From: Comamonas sp. lk
Lineage (GTDB): Bacteria > Pseudomonadota > Gammaproteobacteria > Burkholderiales > Burkholderiaceae_C
Length of the DNA stretch: 64,000 nucleotides
Direction: 5' to 3'
Assembly (NCBI RefSeq): GCF_900564145.1
Contig: NZ_UOOB01000001.1
Location: 1,614,754 to 1,678,753 of the forward strand
Shown here: positions 8,190 through 14,215 of the stretch, one piece after another
Layout: every line of letters starts with the position of its first letter
Numbering within the stretch: the stretch's first letter is position 1
Made by a program: the position numbers and the translations under genes
The notes under the pieces: generated by a model
Seen by the model: the letters and a program-made list of their open reading frames with translations, nothing else
Database searches by the model: none
Told to the model about the DNA's origin: nothing

Positions 8190-8644
8190 ATATTCAGGAC
8201 TTGATGAACCGTGGTGGCTTTGTCGATTCTGCGCCCGTCCACAAGGAAATCAAGTGGCTGGATAAGGACGGCACGATCCACATCGACCATATTTGGGTCG
8301 TGCGTCAGCCCTTCGGCGTGATGGAAAGTTTCTCAGGCAAAGGGGAGCCTGACCGCAGTCAGGGGGCCAAGATGATCAGCCTCTCTGTCCGCTTGGGCAT
8401 TGAAAAGCCCTCTGAGCAGCTGACCTATGACCAGGCATACAACCTTTGGCCATCGCTGGCTTGGGCCATGGTGATCGCCATTAATGAGGTCAATGCCCCA
8501 AAAAACTCTCAGCCGCCGATGAATTCCTCCACGAGCTCGTCCTCGCAGGCATCGGCGGCTGGACAGTTGCGCAAGCCAAGGCGAACCTCAGCTACGAAGA
8601 AGTCCTCGCGTGGCAAGAGTACCGGCGGCTCCACGGCCCCTTGA
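8186..8644 (+). CDS. Tail assembly chaperone (gpG-like), zero-frame product
   Basis: The 152-residue zero-frame product is the equivalent of lambda gpG, which coats the tape measure during tail assembly. The ATG at 8186 (ATGA overlap with the tube gene) is preferred over 8162. Residues 1-107 look like a folded helical chaperone ([19 protein letters not shown], then [19 protein letters not shown]). After the slippery site at 8500-8506 the zero frame becomes low-complexity Ser/Lys. This is what a reading frame looks like when selection acts on the overlapping -1 frame. Confidence 0.85.
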   Translation: MNIQDLMNRGGFVDSAPVHKEIKWLDKDGTIHIDHIWVVRQPFGVMESFSGKGEPDRSQGAKMISLSVRLGIEKPSEQLTYDQAYNLWPSLAWAMVIAINEVNAPKNSQPPMNSSTSSSSQASAAGQLRKPRRTSATKKSSRGKSTGGSTAP

Positions 8645-8820
8645 CTCTTGCCAAGCACATTGCCAATGCAGGGGCCACGGTGTCGCTCACTGTCAGCAGC
8701 ACCGTGCCCCGCAAGCGGGGCAGCAAGGCGCCCCGATTCGCTGACTTCCTGCCTCAATGGGGTCAGAGATCAGCGAATGACGCGGTGCTTACCCTTGAGG
8801 AGGCCATGCGCATGTTGTGA
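8186..8820 (+). CDS. Tail assembly chaperone fusion (gpGT-like), via -1 ribosomal frameshift at 8500-8506
   Basis: After slipping back one base at 8500-8506, ribosomes read a second open frame to TGA at 8818-8820, giving 211 residues. The added 104 residues ([20 protein letters not shown], then [19 protein letters not shown]) match the gpT-type pattern of siphophage tail chaperones, and have no start codon or ribosome-binding site of their own. The T part recruits tail tube protein to the tape-measure complex. The arrangement, G then GT then tape measure, is the conserved one; only the intervening lipoprotein gene is unusual. Confidence 0.88.
8500..8506 (+). promoter_or_regulatory. Programmed -1 frameshift heptamer A_AAA_AAC
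   Basis: In the zero frame the codons are CCA AAA AAC. The heptamer AAAAAAC fits the canonical X XXY YYZ slippery form, allowing both tRNAs to re-pair one base back. It lies precisely where the zero frame turns low-complexity and the -1 frame becomes gpT-like. Confidence 0.87.
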
Positions 8821-8849
8821 AGTAGGATTAGCCGTTTCGAGGAGGGGCT

Positions 8850-9482
8850 ATGAGACTGATAGCATGTGCTGGCTTACTAGCATTGGCGCTGGCAGGTTGT
8901 GCCACGACAGAAGGTGTAGGCTTTTCTGGGCCGCAGTGGGTCGTGACTCAGCAGCGTGACGCGTTCAATGACTCCATCACAAAGATGGTGACCTTTGGTG
9001 ACTACAGCACCAGCAGCGGAATCATCACGCGCAATTTTCGCTACTACCCGTTTGTAGGCACCTACAACGGGGAGTTGTTTGTCGGCCTTCGTTCTGGTGG
9101 CAGGCAGCCAATCCCGACAGGAACGGTTCAGATCCGTGTGGACGATCAGCCAGCGTGGACCATTACCCCGAGTGATACACCTCTCTATCTCCTGCCGCCG
9201 GCAAATCAGGCGGCTGGAGCTTCCGTTCCTGGCGTATCCCCAGAGCTGAATGCTCAGGTCAAGGCTTTGACTGAGCAGTCCATGCAGCAGGTTGCTCGCT
9301 CAATGTCGCCGTTCACTGCTGTGACTGGAGACAAAGCCAAGCAACTGGTTGGTCAGATGCTGGCGGGTAAGCGCATCATTTTCCGAGTTGTTGGCATCAA
9401 TCAGAGTGCTTCCACTGCTGGTCAGGCTGAAATTGACCAGTCATTCATCAATGGCGTTCAATCGTTGGGACTGAACATTTAA
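8850..9482 (+). CDS. Putative phage-encoded lipoprotein (moron candidate)
   Basis: The 210-residue protein has a lipoprotein signal: MRL, a hydrophobic stretch and the lipobox LALAGC (Cys17). After processing it would be an envelope lipoprotein with a mainly beta N-terminal part and a helical stretch near residues 130-170. No family is recognised. It has a strong GAGGAGGGG ribosome-binding site and is followed by an intrinsic terminator. It separates the tail chaperone from the tape measure, genes that are adjacent in nearly all siphophages. That suggests acquired cargo, perhaps a superinfection-exclusion or host-surface function (inference). Confidence 0.82.
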   Translation: MRLIACAGLLALALAGCATTEGVGFSGPQWVVTQQRDAFNDSITKMVTFGDYSTSSGIITRNFRYYPFVGTYNGELFVGLRSGGRQPIPTGTVQIRVDDQPAWTITPSDTPLYLLPPANQAAGASVPGVSPELNAQVKALTEQSMQQVARSMSPFTAVTGDKAKQLVGQMLAGKRIIFRVVGINQSASTAGQAEIDQSFINGVQSLGLNI

Positions 9483-9506
9483 CTATCCATTGCACTGATC
9501 GTGCTG

Positions 9507-9527
9507 CCGCCTTCGGGCGGTTTTTTT
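9507..9527 (+). terminator. Intrinsic terminator after the lipoprotein gene
   Basis: CCGCC-TTCG-GGCGG stem-loop followed by seven T residues, 25 bp after the lipoprotein stop and 16 bp before the tape measure start. Confidence 0.85.
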
Positions 9528-9542
9528 ATGGGCGCTTGAAAC

Positions 9543-12164
9543 ATGGCACGGCAACTTGGCACACTGACAATCGATCTGATCGCCAAAATCGGTGGCTTTG
9601 TCAAAGGCATGACCGATGCTGAGCGCGCCGCAGATCGCAAGTCCCGAGAGATGGAGCAAAAGCTCAAGGCTCGGGCGCAAAGCGTGGAAAAGGCTTGGAC
9701 CGGTATCGGCACGGTACTCACTGCAACCATCGCGGGAATCAGCGTGACGGGGGCGGTGCAAGGGGTAGTCAACCTGGCCAAGGAAACGGCCAATGCTGCC
9801 AAAGAAGTCGAGACGCTGTCACGTATCTCTGGAACGTCTACCACTCGCTTTCAAGAGTTGGCTTATGGTGCCCAGCAGGTTGGCGTTAGCGGCGAGAAAA
9901 TGGCCGACATCTTCAAGGATGTGCAGGACAAGTTTGGCGATTTTGCACAGACCGGCGGCGGCGAGATGAAAGACTTCTTCGAGAAGATCGCTCCCAAGGT
10001 CGGTGTGACTATCGACCAGTTCCGCAAACTCTCCGGTGCTGATGCCTTGCAGCTGTACTACAACAGTTTGTCCAAGGCCAATCTGTCCCAGCAGGACATG
10101 GTTTTCTACCTGGAGGCTGTGGCGAATGATGCAACGGCCTTGCAGCCTTTGCTGCAAAACAACGGCAAGGCCTGGAATGAGTTAGCAGCCGAAGCGCAGA
10201 AATATGGCCTCGTACTCGATAAGGACGCGCTGAAGGCCAGTGCTGCATATCGTGATGAAACGCGAAAGCTTGAAGCCAATCTGCAGGGGATCAAAAATGC
10301 GGTGGCTGTGGAGGTGCTTCCCTCCCTTACTCAGCTAAATAGTCAGCTGGCCGATGAAAACACGCGGCAAGCCTTTGCAACGCTTATGAGCTGGGTTGTT
10401 GATCTGACCAGCGTGCTTGTGAAGGCTTCCGCCAACATCGTTGCTTTCATCAACACGAAGAACAAGCTTGGTGCATTTCTCGGGACGGATGACTTCGGCA
10501 AGATGAAGGCTTCCGCATCGGAGGCCTCAGCCCATGTCGAACGTTTGACCGGGACACTGGAGCGTCACCAGGAAGCTCTCAGCAGAGATCCGGGGAATGC
10601 GCGGCTTCAGCGTAATGTAAGCAAGACGCGCGATCTGCTTTTTCAGGCGCAGAACGCGGCAGTGGATGCATCGGATGCCCTAAAGAACTGGGCAAATCAA
10701 AAGGATGTTCAAGTCCCTAAGGTTGAGCTCCCGGAGCCTCCGAAGCCCAAAGGGCCCTACTCCCCGGTAACGCCGCCGAAACCTGATGGAGGCAAAGGCA
10801 AGTCCCAAGCCGAAAAAGATCAGGAGGCCGCAGACAAGTTCTTGCAGTCCTTGCGAGATCAGGCTTTCAAGATTGAGGAGAGATCGGCATACGAGCAGCT
10901 CTTCTACGATATCCAAAGCAAAAGCTTGAAGCTCTCAGAGTCTCAGCTCAACAAAGCGACTGGCCTTGCAACGGCCATCGATATGTCCAAGGAGGCAGAG
11001 CGCCAGCGTGCGGTCGAAGTGGAGCGCAGCAATGTGCTCTATGAGGCGCAGAACCGTCTGATCGCCAAAGAGCAGCAACTGCAGTTGGAGCTTCTGACCT
11101 ACGGGATGGGCGATAAGTCTGCCGCAGAGCTGCGCGAAAAGATCTCGCTGATGCAGCAGCACCAGGCTGAGCTGAGAAAGCTGCAGCAGGATCAGGCCAG
11201 CGCAGTCATCGGTGCAGACACTGAGAAAGAGCGTCAACGCATCCAGGCAGCGTTTGCTGAGCGCATTCGGATCACGCAGACCGCCCAGCAGCAGGAGCTG
11301 CAGCTGTATGACGACTTTCTGCAGCAAAAGCGCGAGCGCGAAGGCAATTGGCTGCTCGGCGCTCAGTCGGGCCTGGCGACGTATCTGGAAAACGCCCGCG
11401 ACATGTACTCGCAGGCGCAGGGCATCGCGTCCAGGGCCTTCACTGGCATGGAGGACATGCTGGTCAACTTCGTTAAGACCGGCAAGATGGATGTGGGGAG
11501 CTTGTTCGCTTCTATTGGCGAAGAAGTGCTGCGCATGCTGATCCGCATGGGTATCCAGATGGTGGCCAATAAGCTGCTTGGCGATACGTTGCAGGCGGCC
11601 GGCGTAGCCACTTCTGTGGCAGCTGGTGCTGCGACTGCTGCAGCTTGGGCGCCTGCTGCTGCCATGGCTTCGCTCGCATCGTTTGGAGCAAATGCGGCGC
11701 CTGCCAGTGCGGGCATTGCCAGTACGGTGGCCCTGAGCCAAGGTCTGGCAATGATCCCCGGCTTTGACCAGGGTGGCTATACCGGCCCTGGTGCACGGCT
11801 GCAGATCGCGGGCTGGGTGCATGCGGGCGAGGGCGTCCTTAACCAGGACGACATGGCCGCGCTTGGTGGGCCTGCAGCGTTCGAGGCATTCCGGCGGGGC
11901 CTGCACAGCATGCCGGGCTATGCCAATGGGGGCGTTGTCGGTGCGCCGCGTATAGCAACGCGTGCTGACTATGCCGCACAGCTTGCAGGCAGCGCACCCA
12001 TCGTCAATGTCATCGAGGACGCCAGCAAGGCCGGCCAGATCGAGCAGACGCAAAACGCTGATGGCAGCTACACCACGAACGTGTTTGTTCGCAATATCCG
12101 CAACGGCGGCGAGGAAGCGCTTGCGCTGGAGACAACTTACGGGCTGACGCGCCGAGGACGATAG
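9543..12164 (+). CDS. Tail tape measure protein
   Basis: The 873-residue protein sets tail length and passes through the tube during DNA injection. The N-terminus is typical (LGTLTIDLIAKIGGFVKGM, then a long coiled coil with AERAADRKSREMEQKLKARA). The middle is rich in heptad Gln/Glu/Leu helices (residues about 400-620). A hydrophobic Ala/Gly segment follows (about 680-740), probably membrane-interacting. The C-terminus has the usual GFDQGGYTGPGARLQIAGWVHAGE-type motif (split here: GFDQGGYTGPG, then VHAGEGVLNQDD). It is the longest tail gene, as expected. Confidence 0.93.
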   Translation: MARQLGTLTIDLIAKIGGFVKGMTDAERAADRKSREMEQKLKARAQSVEKAWTGIGTVLTATIAGISVTGAVQGVVNLAKETANAAKEVETLSRISGTSTTRFQELAYGAQQVGVSGEKMADIFKDVQDKFGDFAQTGGGEMKDFFEKIAPKVGVTIDQFRKLSGADALQLYYNSLSKANLSQQDMVFYLEAVANDATALQPLLQNNGKAWNELAAEAQKYGLVLDKDALKASAAYRDETRKLEANLQGIKNAVAVEVLPSLTQLNSQLADENTRQAFATLMSWVVDLTSVLVKASANIVAFINTKNKLGAFLGTDDFGKMKASASEASAHVERLTGTLERHQEALSRDPGNARLQRNVSKTRDLLFQAQNAAVDASDALKNWANQKDVQVPKVELPEPPKPKGPYSPVTPPKPDGGKGKSQAEKDQEAADKFLQSLRDQAFKIEERSAYEQLFYDIQSKSLKLSESQLNKATGLATAIDMSKEAERQRAVEVERSNVLYEAQNRLIAKEQQLQLELLTYGMGDKSAAELREKISLMQQHQAELRKLQQDQASAVIGADTEKERQRIQAAFAERIRITQTAQQQELQLYDDFLQQKREREGNWLLGAQSGLATYLENARDMYSQAQGIASRAFTGMEDMLVNFVKTGKMDVGSLFASIGEEVLRMLIRMGIQMVANKLLGDTLQAAGVATSVAAGAATAAAWAPAAAMASLASFGANAAPASAGIASTVALSQGLAMIPGFDQGGYTGPGARLQIAGWVHAGEGVLNQDDMAALGGPAAFEAFRRGLHSMPGYANGGVVGAPRIATRADYAAQLAGSAPIVNVIEDASKAGQIEQTQNADGSYTTNVFVRNIRNGGEEALALETTYGLTRRGR

Positions 12165-12632
12165 ATGGCACTCACTTCAAACATTGACTGGCCGCAGGGG
12201 TTCCCCTGCGTGCTGCGTGAAGGGCATACGACTCGGCACGCCAGCCCCTTGTTGCGCACCAGCATGGCCTCGGGCAGGGCGCGTCAGCGCCGCAAATTCA
12301 CCAGCGTGCCCAGTGTGCACACGTGTGCATGGCTGATGACGCAGGCGCAAGCGCAGGCTTTCGAGGCATGGTTTGCCGAGAAGCTGGTCGATGGCGTGGA
12401 GTGGTTCAACATGCCGCTCAGGACTCCCATGGGTTCGGGAAAGCTGCTTTGCCGATTCATGGACATCTATGAGGGCCCTGACCTGGTAGGGATCGGCCGC
12501 TGGCAGATCTCCGCTTCGATTGAGGTGTGGGCGCGGCCGCTGCTGCCGCCTGGCTGGGGTTTGCTGCCGGAGCTGGTGATCGGCTCCAGCGTCATCGACC
12601 GGGCGGTGAATCAAGAATGGCCGGAGGGGTAG
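12165..12632 (+). CDS. Phage minor tail protein (uncharacterised)
   Basis: The 155-residue product starts immediately after the tape measure stop. It resembles the small tail-tip proteins found at this position in betaproteobacterial and Pseudomonas siphophages: WPQGFPCVLREGH, then AQAFEAWFAEKLVDGVEWF and LLCRFMDIYEGPDLVG. It probably forms part of the distal tail or hub, comparable in place to lambda gpM. The function is inferred from position only. Its coding sequence contains the 14-bp palindrome also seen at 5467-5480. Confidence 0.7.
   Translation: MALTSNIDWPQGFPCVLREGHTTRHASPLLRTSMASGRARQRRKFTSVPSVHTCAWLMTQAQAQAFEAWFAEKLVDGVEWFNMPLRTPMGSGKLLCRFMDIYEGPDLVGIGRWQISASIEVWARPLLPPGWGLLPELVIGSSVIDRAVNQEWPEG
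12316..12329. repeat. Second copy of 14-bp palindrome TGCACACGTGTGCA
   Basis: Identical to the centre of the 26-bp palindrome at 5461-5486, here inside the minor tail gene (encoding residues around VHTCA). No other full copy was noticed in the window; an incomplete one (ACGTGTGCAC) is at about 20818. Confidence 0.8.
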
Positions 12633-12634
12633 AC

Positions 12635-13126
12635 ATGGCAACCAGTACAGCCTTGAAGCTGCTCTATGCCGGCGACGATGTGACGACCGTGCGCATCTGT
12701 ACGCTGGACATCGAGCTGCCGGGTGGCGAGCACATACGCCTTGCCCACAGCTATGAAGACCTCACGCTGGGGGTGGACGGTGTGCCGCAGCTCTTCGAGG
12801 CCTGCGGCCTGGAGATCTCCCTGCCGGAGCGCAGCACCGTCGGAAACCAGTCCCTGCGCTTTGGTCTGGGGGTGGTCGATGGTCGGGCGCATCGCCTGAT
12901 CAGCGACGCGCTCGACTCTGGCCAGCCTTCGTATGTGGTCTACCGCGAGTATGTGTCGGACGACACGTCGGCGCCGGCGGCCGCACCGAAGCGCATGCTG
13001 ATCCAGGGGGGCGATCTGAATAGCAACGTCCTGCAGGTCGAGGGCAGTTACTTCGATCTGCTCAATCTGGCCTGGCCGCGTGATCGCTACACGGCGGACA
13101 AGGCCCCTGGGGTCAAGTACCAATGA
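12635..13126 (+). CDS. DUF1833-type phage tail protein
   Basis: The 163-residue protein (ATG at 12635, GGAGGGG upstream) fits the DUF1833 pattern: LDIELPGGEHIRLAHSYEDL, then GLEISLPERSTVGNQSLRFG and a closing LNLAWPRDRYT. Such proteins sit between the tape measure and the NlpC/P60 gene and are thought to belong to the tail tip (lambda gpL-like place). It overlaps the next gene by 4 nt. The longer frame from 12527 would overlap the preceding gene by about 100 nt and was rejected. Confidence 0.75.
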   Translation: MATSTALKLLYAGDDVTTVRICTLDIELPGGEHIRLAHSYEDLTLGVDGVPQLFEACGLEISLPERSTVGNQSLRFGLGVVDGRAHRLISDALDSGQPSYVVYREYVSDDTSAPAAAPKRMLIQGGDLNSNVLQVEGSYFDLLNLAWPRDRYTADKAPGVKYQ

Positions 13127-13518
13127 GGCAGTTCCTGCGGACGCGCTATGTGCGCGGCGGGCGCGGCCCTGTGGACTACGACTGCTGGGGCCTGGTGCGC
13201 GATGCGCGCTCGGCCCTGTTTGGCCGGGCCTTGCTGCCGACCCTTCAGGATGCCCGACCGGGTGAGCTGCGCAACATCACGCGGGCGGTCGACCAGGTCA
13301 TAGCCTTACATGGCTTCGCGCAGTGCAGCCCTCGGGTGGGCGCGGTTGCCACGGCCTGGAGGGCCAGTCTGTGCGTGCATGTGGGGCTGGTGGTCGAGGT
13401 GGACGGCCAGCTGCGAATACTCGAAACCGATGAGCCTGATGGGCCATGTCTGACTGCTCTCAACCGATTTCAGGCCCGCTACACGCGGGTTTTGTTTTAT
13501 GACCAAGCTGAACGCTAA
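13123..13518 (+). CDS. NlpC/P60-type tail-tip peptidase, C-terminus altered
   Basis: The 131-residue protein carries the NlpC/P60 pattern with the catalytic Cys in VDYDCWGLVRD and the His in CVHVGLVVEV. Family members (lambda gpK-like) cut peptidoglycan cross-links at the tail tip during injection. Its last codons lie in a 48-bp segment repeated at 14170-14215. In that second copy the same frame would end RVFL-stop, with TGA overlapping the J-type start (ATGA). So the present C-terminus (LFYDQAER) appears to be a by-product of the insertion that follows. Confidence 0.8.
   Translation: MRQFLRTRYVRGGRGPVDYDCWGLVRDARSALFGRALLPTLQDARPGELRNITRAVDQVIALHGFAQCSPRVGAVATAWRASLCVHVGLVVEVDGQLRILETDEPDGPCLTALNRFQARYTRVLFYDQAER
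13456..13503 (+). repeat. Left direct repeat flanking the minus-strand cargo gene
   Basis: It matches 14170-14215 with one substitution (GATTT versus GACTT) and a 2-nt difference in the T-run. It includes a hairpin (CCCGC-TACAC-GCGGG, 13475-13489) followed by a T-rich run. Weaker similarity extends about 10 nt further left. Confidence 0.9.
13475..13498 (+). terminator. Terminator-like hairpin inside the 3' end of the NlpC/P60 gene
   Basis: Five-bp stem CCCGC/GCGGG with a TACAC loop, then TTTTGTTTT. It lies within the coding sequence, so translation may disrupt it. Confidence 0.55.
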
Positions 13519-14051
13519 GTTCGAACGCTCGGGTTCTTGGGGCTTTCGGTTTGTTTAAGCTGGAGCGATCCGTTGCGGATCGCTTCTTCAACCGCATTCC
13601 GTAGAGATCGTTCAATCTGCTCAATTGTTATGTCGGGCTTCTTGATGTAAGGGTCTACAACAGAATCTAGCGCCTTATTTCCAGCATATTGAGTTAGCCA
13701 ACTGATCGCGAATATAACGACTGGTTGAGATAATTTACCGCGTAACCAAGGCAGAAACTCTGCTGCTCTTTCAACTGTCTGTTCTGGCGTTTCGCCAGCG
13801 GCAACCGATTCTCGGACCACTTGCAGCAATCTTGCCAAGAGTTCCCGGTCTTCGATTGACCCCTTGGTTACGGTCGCTACATCATTGTGAAAAACATACT
13901 CTTCATTGAGGACTACAAAATTTCCGCCGCATTGGCATTTGCCAACGATGCAGCCGGCCATGTTGATGACGCTGCCACCATCTCCTCCAAACGCATTGTT
14001 GGTTTCCATGATCGATGTGCATTGATTGCATTTGGCAAAAATTTGAGCCAT
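13515..14051 (-). CDS. Uncharacterised zinc-ribbon-like cargo (moron) protein
   Basis: This 178-residue protein is on the opposite strand to the whole late operon. The N-terminus has CNQC (Cys8, Cys11) and a later CIVGKCQC cluster (Cys34, Cys39, Cys41), a possible zinc ribbon. The middle is helical and acidic, followed by a hydrophobic stretch (QPVVIFAISWLTQYAG) that could be a membrane or buried helix. Its base composition is visibly more AT-rich than its neighbours. Its stop overlaps the NlpC/P60 stop tail to tail, and direct repeats flank it. It is likely to be expressed from the lysogen. The function is unknown. Confidence 0.78.
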   Translation of the reverse strand: MAQIFAKCNQCTSIMETNNAFGGDGGSVINMAGCIVGKCQCGGNFVVLNEEYVFHNDVATVTKGSIEDRELLARLLQVVRESVAAGETPEQTVERAAEFLPWLRGKLSQPVVIFAISWLTQYAGNKALDSVVDPYIKKPDITIEQIERSLRNAVEEAIRNGSLQLKQTESPKNPSVRT

Positions 14052-14169
14052 GTTCTTCAGTGGGAGGTGTGGTTAGAGCTACGTGCAGTTTGCCATCTTC
14101 ATATGAGTTCAGATACTCTTTTTGAGCACAGGAATTTCTAAAGGCTAATCCATTGCCATATGTTTAGCC

Positions 14170-14215
14170 GCTCTCAACCGACTTCAGGCCCGCTACACGC
14201 GGGTTTTTTTATGAC
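14170..14215 (+). repeat. Right direct repeat flanking the minus-strand cargo gene
   Basis: Second copy of the 13456-13503 segment. It ends in the ATG of the J-type gene, so this copy keeps the presumed ancestral gene junction. Confidence 0.9.
14189..14210 (+). terminator. Terminator-like hairpin abutting the J-type start codon
   Basis: CCCGC-TACAC-GCGGG followed by seven T and then directly the ATG at 14211. No Shine-Dalgarno sequence can fit between the hairpin and the start. Confidence 0.65.

Noticed and set aside
8648..8959. Separate plus-strand gene after the tail chaperone
   Set aside because: It overlaps the -1 frameshift extension and the lipoprotein start in another frame, and has no matching family or ribosome-binding site.
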